A program made the position numbers and the translations under genes. A model generated the notes under the pieces. It was not told the DNA's origin. It made no database searches and worked only from the letters and a program-made list of their open reading frames with translations. Source: Butyriboletus loyo (taxonomy: Eukaryota > Basidiomycota > Agaricomycetes > Boletales > Boletaceae). From it: a stretch of 64,000 nt of DNA. Shown piece by piece: positions 23,490 to 34,027 of this stretch (position 1 is its first letter; every line of letters starts with the position of its first letter). The stretch is taken from the NCBI GenBank assembly GCA_038093515.1, contig JBBPSI010000001.1:1-64000 (forward strand), written 5' to 3'.

Positions 23490-25485
23490 ATGCCTCTCAC
23501 TCCGACCCCGTCCACTTCCCTCTCTTTTCCTGGAAATTCCACTGCCTCTTCTTCCCGCCCACTCAAGCGCCGTCTTTCCTCCTCCGCTGATCTTGCTTTC
23601 TTCACCCCCGCTGCCGACTCCTTCAATCCAAAGCCCTATGTCCCCCACAGCGCGGCCGCATCACATGTCTCAAATCCATCCAAGCTCCCTCCAGCTCGAA
23701 CTCATGCCTCGCTAGCCCAGCATATACCACTCATGGACCCCTCCCCATCAGATCCCAATGTCGTCTTCATTCACCCGCCCTTTATCGCTTTCCCTAACGC
23801 ACACCTCTATCCTGAAGGTCTTTCCTATTCCCTCATGGCCACTAACCCCGAGTGGTTCTTGGATTCCAACGATTTTATATCCTCCGTCTCGACACATTCC
23901 GACGCCATTCCTTATCCTCCTCAGCTTGAGCCTCCTAGAGGCTGGTGCCCCGCCAAGAAAAAGGATCTGAAAGCATTAGGTCCTGACGGTTGGCCAGAGG
24001 GGGAAGAGCCGCGACTACGTTGCACCTTCTGTAGAAGAACATATGCAGGCGTAAATGCAAAGAGTATGTGGCGACGTCATGTGTACGAAAAGCATAAGAT
24101 TGCAATGTCAAACCGTCGTGACGGAAATGATCGTATTCGTAGTGGGCGAGGATCAAACTGTAGGTTACCTATGTGGTCCACTTTAGTTCGCCTTTGACGC
24201 CATAGCAGGGCACCTGCACCGCAGTACCATTTCTGACAAGGAAAATTTATCGGGAGATCTACGCCGAGTTAACAAGACATCCACAGACCAACTTAATAGT
24301 AGCAAATCCAAATCCAAACCAAGACCTTTTCTCGTCCCATCGGATGGCGCCGCCCAGAACAGAGATCAAGATGACCAGGAGGAGAGCGATGTCACACCAT
24401 CTGCATCATTAATTGAGCAGCCAGATTCTCCTAAGCTGACTCCTCCCCCGAGTAGTCATTCATCGACCGACGCTGCTCTGGAAGCCAGTGTTCCCGAAAC
24501 AACACCCTTGAATAATCGCGAGTCTGACCGAATGACCTCATCCCCGCTTACCGCGCCAATCACGCTTCCTATGTCCCCATACGATCCAACATTAACTCCC
24601 TCATTCCGTCACTCTCCACCGCGTCTCCCTTCTGATCAGCCATGGCGATTTCCAAGCCCGAGTCATCCATTGCACTCGAGGGCGAGAGAATTGTGTCTTG
24701 GCATGCTAGTCCGGGGAGGTATTAGCCCAGTCATCAAGGCTTCAAAAAGTGATTCTAGTTCTCCCAGCCTTGGGACCCCGAGCATCATCCATACTCCGTC
24801 CAGCGCTGTTGGACGCAGCAAACCGTTTAACGATGCATTTGGTAGTTCCCCCGTTATATTCCAGGCCTCTCCACGTCAGCTCTTCCCCGACGGACACTCT
24901 CCTTTCCCAGTTTTTAATGCACTTGATCTTCGCAAACGCGTTAACGATTCACCCCTCAGTGGTGGCCTCAGGCGACGCATGCATTATCGCAGACCTTCTA
25001 CGATGAATTCTTCATTTCATTTACACGGCGACTGGCTTTCTGACGCGTCACTATCATCCACAACTACTGTTGGAACGAATAGTCCCACCCGGTCTTCGAA
25101 TGAAGATCCATTTGGTGTACTGTACAAACCATTGTCAGAGCCGAGAACACGTGAACACGGTGCAGACCAAAGAACTCCATCGCCTCGCGGATCTTCCTCC
25201 GAGACTGAAAGCCCAGTGATTAGGAATGCTCGTCACTCCGATGTGAGTGCGCCGGAGCTGGAAGCCGGCCTTGTAGGCCTTGGAATTGGTTTGATGGCTC
25301 CCTTCCGACTGTCCACGTGCCGGACTCAATCTAACCATGGCACTGATGGTTCTCCTATGGAGAACGATGAAGAAGAAGTGGAAAGGGTACTCACTGACGG
25401 TTCCCCCGGTTCCCCGACAGAGATATTGAGCAGTAGGCACCTACGCTCGCCCCCTTTGAAGAGACGACGGACGAGCGTTGGGTGA
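23490..25485 (+). CDS. Ser/Pro-rich protein with a C2H2-like zinc finger
   Basis: Two exons, 23490-24159 and 24206-25485, give 649 residues in a continuous frame. Most of the chain is Ser/Pro/Thr-rich and low in complexity. One compact segment near residue 175 reads LRCTFCRRTYAGVNAKSMWR followed by RHVYEKH, a C-x2-C-x13-H-x4-H arrangement that could bind zinc. Just before it is a conserved-looking PRGWCPAKKKDLKALGPDGW. Basic patches such as LKRRLSSS near the start and PPLKRRRTSVG at the end look like nuclear localisation signals. I infer a nuclear, perhaps DNA-binding, protein of a basidiomycete family; no named function can be given. Confidence 0.75.
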
Positions 25486-25909
25486 GCGATACGCTATTCT
25501 CGTAGTCGATGTTGTCTTTGCCTTATATCACGCACGGCCATGGAAGTGGAAATCCAGGCCTTTTAGATCGTCTGATCTTCGTACTCGTTGCATATCCTAC
25601 TTGTAAAGTGTTTTGGAATCGTCGTGTATTTGATACCAAACGAGTAGTCGGGTCGTGTGAAAAATTCGGTGCGGCGTTCCTCTCGTGTATAGTCCTCATC
25701 AAGGATATCAGGCTAGCATCAAGTACAGCCCGTTCGCGTCCTGCAAGACCATCGCTACGCTCCTCGTCTACTTTCACCCCAGTGCCAAACTCAGGTATCC
25801 ACACCTGGCCTCCCTACTCAAGAACGACCTCACCTCTACAATTGGTAGCCTGATCACCACTCTCGTACAACCAGGAGTCTTTGTCGTGAACTAGACGCCA
25901 ACGAACATA
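25486..25909. other. Upstream region of the Rac gene
   Basis: This 424 bp gap holds the 3' end region of the zinc-finger-like gene and the promoter and leader of the Rac gene. It is pyrimidine-rich near 25760-25860. Short open frames on both strands have no recognisable content. Confidence 0.5.
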
Positions 25910-26867
25910 ATGCAAGCCATCAAATGTATGTCGTACAGCGAAATTGACCTTTCTCTTCCTTATGATATGACCCAAAAGGTGTCGTGGTGGGCGATGGTGC
26001 TGTCGGAAAGGCATGTGGAGAATGTTGCAACCTTCCAATAGTAACGCTCATCGTCCGCTGTCAGACTTGCCTCCTCATTTCTTATACCACCAACGCCTTT
26101 CCGGTGAGTCTTGTGCGCGCCGCTTATCGATACAGGACCATTGACAGCAAGGTTTCAGGGAGAATACATACCAACAGGTACTTTCACTACTCATGAATCT
26201 GCCCAATCCTTGCTTACGTGGGAAAAGTCTTTGATAATTATTCTGCGAACGTGATGGTAGATGGCAAGACCATTTCCCTTGGGTTGTGGGATACGGCAGG
26301 ACAAGAAGATTATGATCGTCTTCGTCCACTCTCTTATCCTCAGACAGACGTCTTCTTGATCTGCTTCTCCCTAGTCAGCCCGCCAAGCTTCGAGAACGTC
26401 AGGACCAAGGTACGTTCCATCAAGTTTCCAAGGATTGCGTTCAAGCCCACCCCTATCCTCTCAGTGGTGGCCCGAGATCTCGCACCATGCACCCTCTACC
26501 TCGGTAGTTTTAGTGGGCACTAAACTGGATTTGCGCGAGGATCCTGCTACTATCGAGAAACTGCGTGACCGGTCAGTACTTTGAAAGAACTTGTCGTCCA
26601 CTATTGCCCACCAACGACGCACCCATTAGCCGTATGCAGCCCATTCAGTATAGTCAAGGTGTTTCCATGGCTCGAGACATAGGAGCAGTCAAATACCTAG
26701 AATGCTCCGCTCTGACGCAGAAGGGTTTGAAGACCGTATTTGACGAAGCCATCCGCGCCGTTCGTGAGTATTGCACATATTTCTCGCGTGCAGTTCTCAT
26801 GTTTGAGTTATCAGTGAACCCTCCCCCGAAGAGAGAGAAACGTGGCCGAGGATGTGTGATCGTATGA
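25910..26867 (+). CDS. RAC1: Rac-type Rho family small GTPase
   Basis: Membrane-anchored molecular switch for polarity, actin and NADPH oxidase control. Exons begin 25910-25925, 25979-26010, 26065-26103, 26159-26177, 26228-26409 and 26465-26571, with two more after 26630. The protein reads [20 protein letters not shown] (P-loop), GEYIPTVFDNYSA (switch I), [20 protein letters not shown] (switch II), [29 protein letters not shown] and a basic tail KREKRGRG ending in CVIV, a CAAX prenylation box. The intron after GK (26011-26064) has a GC donor, AAG|GCATGT; only that join restores [15 protein letters not shown] has WW where many Racs have [10 protein letters not shown] and the switch sequences favour Rac over Cdc42 or Rho1. 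Confidence 0.94.
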
Positions 26868-27644
26868 CTGAAGAGGTATTTCAACCGGAGACTAAGGGGA
26901 CGACATCTTCCGTAGATGGATTTCCTCTGCATTTCACACCCATTTATGTCCTGCTCACTTTACGACCGGTATGCTATTTTACTTTCCCTGTCTCCTGTCC
27001 ACGAGAGCATACACTAGTTGGCTCTATGGACTGAGTTGAGGGAAAATCAAGGATAGTGACAACACTAGTCGGACTTTCTCCTGCATGCAGCTTAGAACTT
27101 GGACGGAGGTGGCCGTGTTTTCTTCTTTGACACTGAACCACGCTAGTGCTTGCCTTGAAAGCTGTCCTCCTGCTCCAGGCTTGTGAGAACAAACAACAAT
27201 CTGGACCTGCCATGTGTATTGGTGGCTGCATATGCAAACTGCTTACTTCTCAAATGTTGTACAGACTTGAAATGATCAAGGTGTAGTTTTCATTTTTTCA
27301 AAGGAAACACCAAGAATCTCCAGCACCCTTATATAATATGAGAGGCATAAATGAGGTACATCCTACACCACAGGGGCAGCTCCCTACTGTCCAATGCTAG
27401 ACCTATACATACATAGCTCTAGTCACATCTGTGAGCAACATTACTGATCAGGACCAGTCAGGACCACTGTAAATGCTTTGGGGGATGACATCTTTATGTC
27501 TTATTCAGCTTGTCCAGCTATAACCACACCTAACAACACAACTGACTACAGGTGTATGCTTCTCCCAAACGAGATATTTACTGCTGTTTGTACCTAAGCC
27601 ACGTAGTTGGCCAATGTATAGTTCCGAACTTCGTGTTTACAACC
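26868..27644. other. Long intergenic region between Rac and YTH1
   Basis: A 777 bp gene-free stretch, long for this window. Base usage is more AT-rich than its surroundings and no frame looks coding. It contains a candidate solo LTR at 27282-27550, listed separately. The rest presumably holds the Rac 3' untranslated region and the YTH1 promoter. Confidence 0.55.
27282..27550. mobile_element. Candidate solo LTR or LTR-like remnant
   Basis: The segment begins TGTAG and ends CTACA, which are exact inverted copies and carry the TG...CA ends of LTRs. It is 269 bp and has an internal TATATAA at 27330-27336 where an LTR promoter would be. I see no 5 bp target-site duplication at its edges and no internal retrotransposon genes nearby, so this is a weak call. 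Confidence 0.3.
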
Positions 27645-28716
27645 ATGTCTGGCCCACTCGCTGGGCCGTCCACGCTGAGAGACATCGTCCATCCCCAGTT
27701 CCACCAAAATAACTTTCATGAGGAACTCTACATCAAGACTGATCTCGGTCTGAAGCTAGACAAAGGTCAGTCCATCAGTCATCCAAAGTGCACCCTTTTT
27801 CAACCCACTCCAGATGACCAGATTTGTCGTCTCTCGCTAACACCAACGGGCTGTCCTCTTGGTCCGTTGCATTGTCCCTTGAGACACACTACGCCATCTT
27901 CGCAAAATTTTCAGCCTCCTAAGCAGTTACCTACACATCCCCGAGACCGAGAGCGCTTGGCCACAGTCTGTAAGCACTGGCTCCGCGGTTTGTGCAAGAA
28001 GGGCGATGCCTGCGAGTTTCTCCATGAATACAATCTCCGACGTATGCCCGAGTGTTGGTGGTTTGCAAAATACGGCTATTGTTCTGCTGGAGACGAGTGC
28101 CTCTATGCTCACCCTAAAGAACGTCGTGTAGAGTGCCCCGACTACAAGCGCGGGTTCTGTAAACTTGGTGAGCTAATTTCCTTCGCATCGTCGCATGAGT
28201 TTTCCTTATAGAATAGGCCCCTTTTGTCCCCGAAAGCATGTCCGACGTGTAGCGTGCCAACAATACTTGACAGGCTTCTGTCCATTAGGTCCAGAGTGTC
28301 CCCGCGGACAGTGGGTGGCGAATCCTTCTTTACTCGCATTCAGTAATGGTTGCCTTTAGTCCATCGCCTGGCTTACCCTCACCAAGGGCTTATGAGCCAC
28401 CCTCGCCCCCTTCGAACCGTGACCTTGGCCCACCTCCACCCGGTTATGGTCGGTATGCCGACTACGATCGAGGGATTTTGAGTGGATCCACTACTAGTCA
28501 GGGGAACGCCGTAATTGGGTCGAATGGACCCCGTCGAAATTTGGATGATGTGCTCTGCTTCAAGGTGAGCGTCCTACATTCACCTCGCTAATTTCCTCAT
28601 CATTTCTGTAGTGTGGTGAGAAGGGACACTATGCCAATCACTGTCGAAATCGGAATGTACCAGGTAATCGCGGTGGATTAGATCGCTCTAGGAGGTATGG
28701 GAATACAGAAGATTGA
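27645..28716 (+). CDS. YTH1: YTH1/CPSF30-like mRNA 3'-end processing zinc-finger protein
   Basis: Subunit of the nuclear cleavage and polyadenylation factor that binds the AAUAAA-type signal. Five CCCH fingers are visible: one starting CRLSLTPTGCPLGPLHC, then CKHWLRGLCKKGDACEFLH, CWWFAKYGYCSAGDECLYAH, CPDYKRGFCKLGPFCPRKH and CQQYLTGFCPLGPECPRGH. The His of the fifth finger is split by the intron at 28311-28359 (CA|T). A Pro-rich linker leads to a C-terminal CCHC zinc knuckle, CFKCGEKGHYANHC, as in metazoan CPSF30 but not in budding yeast Yth1. The start at 27645 (MSGPLAGPS) is preferred over an upstream in-frame ATG at 27552. Confidence 0.93.
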
Positions 28717-28973
28717 TCGTATGTGTATTGCAGAAACATTGCAGAGAGTTGAGTAAGTCGAAAATGGTAAATTGGTCAACTACAAACAATTAGTACATTC
28801 TCTGACGTGATAGAACCGTATTGAATGTAGCCATACACAACGATTCAATAGACAGGCTCTGTGAAGAGTGTACTCGCCAGAAAGATACCGTCGCACATAC
28901 CAGCTCCCACGCTCGTAAGTGACAACGTCCCTCGTTGACATATTGAATCTCTCTGGTCACTGCGGGCAACGAT

Positions 28974-29770
28974 ATGGGCTGGCAAAAATCATTTAATCTT
29001 CCAAGGCGATCCAAGGGCTGTCATCTCGTAACAGACGATGTCTTGGCTCAGATATCCGAGGGTATAAAAGACATCAAGGTAAAGCATAACCTCTTGATAA
29101 GTTGTAGTGGCTATATATCTGATTTTTCCCTCCAGGTTGGGATGTTATTTCTCTTCATGTGGGTGACGTCGATGATCGGCCGAGTAAGACCCTTACCGGC
29201 TAAACTGTGCACAGTCAACACACTTCCGCAGCGTTGTCTATCAATGAAAATTTTGACGCAGGCAAGCGTCCCAGACGACTGGTTCATCTTCGGCGGGTCT
29301 AACTTGCATACAGATGTTCGCAAAGGTGATTTTCGGTACCCAAGCGCGGAGTTTTGACGCCATTACATACCCTATACCCCCTAGACATGGATATGGCGCT
29401 GGACACCATCGTTCCGGAGACTTTGAAATGGAGGCACACTGATGAAGGTCCAGAGTATGTCGCCACTGTGTTCGTGAATGTCTACCCATTCTGACGGTTG
29501 TGACGTTTGCCTACAGTGATTCGTAAGTTCGGAAATTCCCTAGAGGTCTCTCAGTCCTAACAGGCACAGTGTTTCGCACACCAAGGCGACCCTTGTCGGC
29601 TCCACGATATCAGTGCCAATCACGAATGGCTCTTTGAACCTTGGGACATGGCAAGGCGTGTTTTCATGTCTGTGTGTGAATGGGCCCCGCTGACATGGGA
29701 CATAGGCATATATCTCACCGAATTCAGGCATGTCCCACATACTAGACGTGTTGTGGCCACTGTTTTGTGA
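28974..29770 (+). CDS. YjbQ/UPF0047 family protein
   Basis: Small, widely conserved protein; bacterial members have weak thiamine-phosphate synthase activity, and the cellular role in fungi is not established. The spliced chain reads [91 protein letters not shown] and ends VVATVL, near 145 residues. Conserved HTSAAL and GTWQGIYL blocks support it. Two internal exons are tiny: 29314-29325 (12 nt) and 29517-29522 (6 nt). Two introns need GC donors: 29262-29313 (G|GCAAGC) and 29656-29705 (AAG|GCGTGT). No GT donor gives the conserved joins. Confidence 0.88.
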
Positions 29771-30013
29771 GAAACTGTGGTACGTTATGTAGGTCTTAAT
29801 TGTTTAGTTATTATTTCACAATTCATATTGGTGGTGAGCTCAAGTGGATGGCACCCGGGTGCGATCGACCGTGTCTTTGACCAGGGATAGATCAGTTGGT
29901 TGTCTAGACGAAAAGGTCAGATGGGAAGTGAGCAAGTGAACTTACAACGTGCCTGGCTACTCTTTGTAGTCCACCGGGCCGATTTGGCGCCTCCAAGGTC
30001 CGTGAGAGTGACA

Positions 30014-32888
30014 ATGGCAGGAATTTTGGCGACACCTCAGGCCTGTCTCAAATCATCTTCAGGCCCTCAAACGCCACTGCTCGACGCATCGTATATCTTC
30101 CAGGCTTCACAAGCGAAACACATGCCAAAGGCCACTTCTAGCGCTAGTATGATCGTGGCAGGTCGCCCTGCTCTCCGTCGAAATCAGGTTGGTGCTATCA
30201 TCTCATAAGCGTCTTTGCCAAACAGACCATGTTCCCCTATAGGCCTGTCGCTCTTGTCGTAAGCGAAAGCTTGTATGTTGCGGTCATGTTAGGTCGGCCC
30301 TCCAAGTGCTAAGCAATCTGAAAACAGAAATGTGATGCCGCCCGTCCTCAATGCGGTACTTGCGTCAAGTTAGTCCTTCCCTCCCCAGCGGAGTACGCTT
30401 CTCATCTTTGTCCAGACAGTGGCAGTCCTTGATCAGTGTTCCCGCACCTCCCGGATATGCGTAAGCGGACCGACTATGTAATGCATGCTTGGTACTCAAA
30501 AGTGGCCAGACATCCATCCGAACCGCAATGCGTTTATGACCCAGTCGATGGGTTGGCACTTGCTCCAGACACAGATCCGATTGAAAAAATTCGGATGCTT
30601 GAAGAGGAAGTCTGTACGCCCATATCTATTTCGCTGAGCCGACCATGAAAGACCTTACACGATTCCAGCGAAGCTCAAGATCCAGTTGCAAGAGCAGAGC
30701 TATCATAACCAAGCTTATTATAGACGGGGCTCAGCTTCATCCTCGTCGGCCTCCAGTGGTCAAACGCCCACCACAGGGAGCAAATCTTTACTTTACAGTG
30801 TGAAGAATGTCCCGGCGTCGGCGCTTCGACAAGATAGTGTGAGTCCAGAACCACACGCAGTAACAGATCGAAGTTCTGTCGATGCCGTCCTCCAGCTCAT
30901 TTACTCGGGATGGAATCCTGATCTCCCAGAGCCTCATATACTCAACCACTAGTTTGTGGCGATCTTCTTTTCCCTTCCACAAAAGAAGCACTGACTTCGC
31001 ATCACAGTATAGAGGTATTCTTTAAATGTGATCCTTGTGGTCCGCGAATATTTCACCGCCCCTCTTTTCTATCTGCAATGCGCCTTCATCCTCGGGATCC
31101 TGCGTTCCCACATTCTGCCATTCTCCATGCCATCGTAAAGTCTTTTCTTGTTCCATTTACTTTACTGACCCAAAGCCTAGTGTGCGTCGGCCTCCCGCTG
31201 GTCATCGCGCAACATAGCGGTGCTTCCTGATGGGTCTCGCTGGGATGAGTTCGCTGAATACCACGCAAGCAAAACCCGGCAATATATCGATAGAACAATG
31301 GCTACAGGAGAAGACATATTTCAAGTTGTTCAAGCTTGCATCCTTCTTTCCTGGTATTTCTATCAAGAGGGCCGATGGGTTGAAATCTGGATCTTTGCTG
31401 GCTTCCAAACCCGCGTTGCAGTGCCGTTGCGTCTGAATTACCCGGGAACATTCTCTACACATGGCAGTGGCTCCCCAGGCGGATATTTGCTACCTCCAAA
31501 AGACTTTCGTGACCTCGAAACCCGACGGCGTACGTGGTGGATGTCAGTAATGTTCGACAGGATCGTCTCCGTTGGTGGCTGGATTCATGCAATTGACGAG
31601 CAAGATATCGGTACTGAGCTTCCTTTAAGGGGCGAAGATTTCAATAGTGAAGTACTGACAACCTCCCCCGGAGTATCTGCCTGCTAATCCAGATATTAGC
31701 AACTGATTCCAAGCAATCCTCAGGATATGAGCTCGGAGGACATATTCACAACACATCTTCCCAGATACACTGACTCCTTTCTACTTCTTATCAAGGCTGT
31801 CATGTTGTTTGGTCGCGTGACAGATTTCAATGTGCGGGGTAATCTACGCGCCCCAACGGCACCAAGCAAGCATCAAGACCCTTATGAACTACCGGGATTT
31901 AGCGGGTTGGATAGCCTCGCCCATCATAATTTCCTCGAGAACCTTCCCCACATATATAGATTCAACGTCGGCGTAACGGACGTTTCAGGAAGTGCACAAT
32001 GTGTTGATACTGACTTGTATATGGTTCACATAATCCCCCATGCGTAAGCCTGGATACTGCTAACCAAACGACTTGGCTAAACGACATCGACAGAGCCACG
32101 ATAACTCTTCACAACCCTTACATGGATCTCAATGACTTACAACGCGCCTCTACTGACCGATGTATCAAAGCTGCACAAGCAATACTTTCAGCCCATTTCA
32201 TGCTTTCAGCGACTTCTCTTGACCTCACCCGACTGCATCCATTTGTCACTGTATGTGTCATTTTCTTACCATAAGCTTCAACGCCTTATGTCCACAGATC
32301 TGCTGGTATCTTGCTGCAGTTGTCCAAGTCCAGGTTTGTAGACATTTCATAGAGATTGGTGATCACGCCAGGGAAGCTCAGGTTTGGGGGGAAATCAACG
32401 TGCTCCGGTGCGCTGATCATACATTACAACCTTCGTGTTGCCTGACACCTGAGCAGCGAATCTATGTTGAATTACGGGGCAAGGTCTCCCATCGGGAGTA
32501 AGTCTTCATTGAAGAATTGGCCCAGCCTCTTACAGATCTCACAGTCCGCCAAGAAAAGTTACTTCAAGGTCTCATGAAAGAGATTGTCAGGCTCACGACT
32601 CAGAAGCGACCTCTAGAGGTTGGATTACCCCTCTATCCATTCTCTCATACTACTTTATTTGCTTCGTCGACTGTTCCTCTCACCGATACACCTATGGCGC
32701 CTCTGCCTAATCCAAGCTCATTGGGACAATCAGATGGATTAATGCACAATAACGCATTTGAGATGTACCCAGGATCAACCGCGTCTTCCACTGTCCCACC
32801 ATCCTCATACCGTATCATATCATCCACTCCAAACGGAATGCACGCTGAAACTAGACAGCATAGCACAGCTTGGAGTTGCCAAGGATAA
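30014..32888 (+). CDS. Zn2Cys6 fungal transcription factor
   Basis: Nuclear regulator with an N-terminal binuclear zinc cluster and a fungal-specific middle domain. The cluster is spread over four exons: ...NQ, ACRSCRKRKL, KCDAARPQCGTCVK and HPSEPQCVYD, giving C-x2-C-x6-C-x6-C-x2-C-x8-C. The third of these introns is 141 nt (30369-30509), long for this region. A short coiled coil follows (EKIRMLEEEV, SKLKIQLQEQ). The middle domain contains VFFKCDPCGPRIFHRPSFL, SAILHAI, DLETRRRTWWMSVMFDRIVS and AQAILSAHFML. The C-terminus is Ser/Pro-rich. The start at 30014 (MAGILATPQ) is the best in-frame ATG but not certain. Target genes cannot be inferred. Confidence 0.85.
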
Positions 32889-33030
32889 TTTACTGGACCA
32901 CTTGTGAATTCATTGACCTGTATCATACTGCATGTAGTCAAGGCTGAATAAAGTGCCCTTGCATTCCCAACTGTCGTGCAGGCAACTAGCTGGATAGTGT
33001 GTCGCGTAGCAGTAACACTGTGGTGATAAT

Positions 33031-33930
33031 TTATCCACGGTCGCCATGAGACTGACCTGTGCGTCTCTCAGCTTCCAACAGAGCATCAAACTCGGCTTGC
33101 GCGGCTGAACGCTCGTCCGCTTCGGTAATAGAGGAACTATCGCTAGGAGGTGAACTGGAATCAGGGAGCCTGCTGCGTTCGTGGCGCTGTCGGATAGCAT
33201 CCCAAGAAGACTGGCCAGCACTGCGTGAGTTAGCAGCTCTGATCTCGTCCCACTTCGTCCTGAGTCGGGTTGGATCTGACCTGGACACGTCACCATCTAC
33301 AGGCTGAGTATTCTGTTAACTGTGACGGGGGTAAATATGAACTCACCAAGGTTGTCCTGGTCCCGAACCCACCCCTCCTCAGGAACCACGCTCGCATCTT
33401 GTGCATGACTTGTGTGGTCAAGGTCAGATTTGATCCCCGGCTTCTTTGCGAGCATCTCTTTGAATGCGAACCCTATCTGTCCACTTCCGCCGAGTCTCTC
33501 ATCGACATGGTTTAATGCTATAATGAAGCCCTGAGGATTCTCCAACGAGTTTGTGAACCGGTAGTGAACCAAAAATTGCCTAAAGGTGCCATATGTCGAC
33601 CCCACTAGGAAGGCTGCAACCGACCCGAGACGAAGCCTCCAGATGTTCCACCTTGGTCGGGTGAGGTAAGAACCATAGCCATACACCGCGGCCGATGTTC
33701 CTGCGCCATACGCTACCTGTGTTGAATACGCTGTCAACCATGAACGGGTGAACAGTACCATTTGGACCCACATGCCAGTCCAGACTGGGGCCAGGCAGGA
33801 ACCTGGTTGCTAACTCGTAGTCATGTGGGGACAGGACGCGTTCCTCCAGTTCAGGCCGCAAAAGTTCTGCAGTCCGTTGGCGAGTGGTGAATGTTTTGTG
33901 GAGCCATGCAAGCGTGGTGAGGTAGGACAT
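33031..33930 (-). CDS. Small conserved-looking membrane protein, function unknown
   Basis: Three exons in minus orientation begin at MSYLTTLAWLHKTF, join SLDWHV to AYGAGTSAAVYGYGSYL (intron with donor gtgggt near 33772), and join QDNL to DGDVSRSDPTRLRTKW near 33300. Two Gly/Ala-rich hydrophobic segments, AYGAGTSAAVYGYG and GSVAAFLVGSTYGTF, look like membrane helices, followed by ENPQGFIIALNHVDERLG. The C-terminal part is charged: SSWDAIRQRHERSR, then Ser-rich, then FDALLEAERR. I do not recognise the family; the layout resembles small mitochondrial membrane proteins. The last exon may instead be spliced once more after ERRT, changing only the last few residues. Confidence 0.6.
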
Positions 33931-34027
33931 TAGCGAATGTTAGTTGACGACATGGAATAAAGTAGTGCGCCCAAAAAGTTTCCCGTTCCATACATTCTGA
34001 GTTCATCCTGAACCACCGCGATCAACG

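Noticed and set aside
28974..29770. Horizontal transfer of the YjbQ-like gene from bacteria
   Set aside because: The family is common in fungi, and this copy has six introns, so vertical descent is the simpler view.
30370..30480. Premature stop in the Zn2Cys6 cluster as a sign of pseudogene
   Set aside because: The stops lie in a 141 nt intron (30369-30509); splicing it gives a complete six-cysteine cluster.
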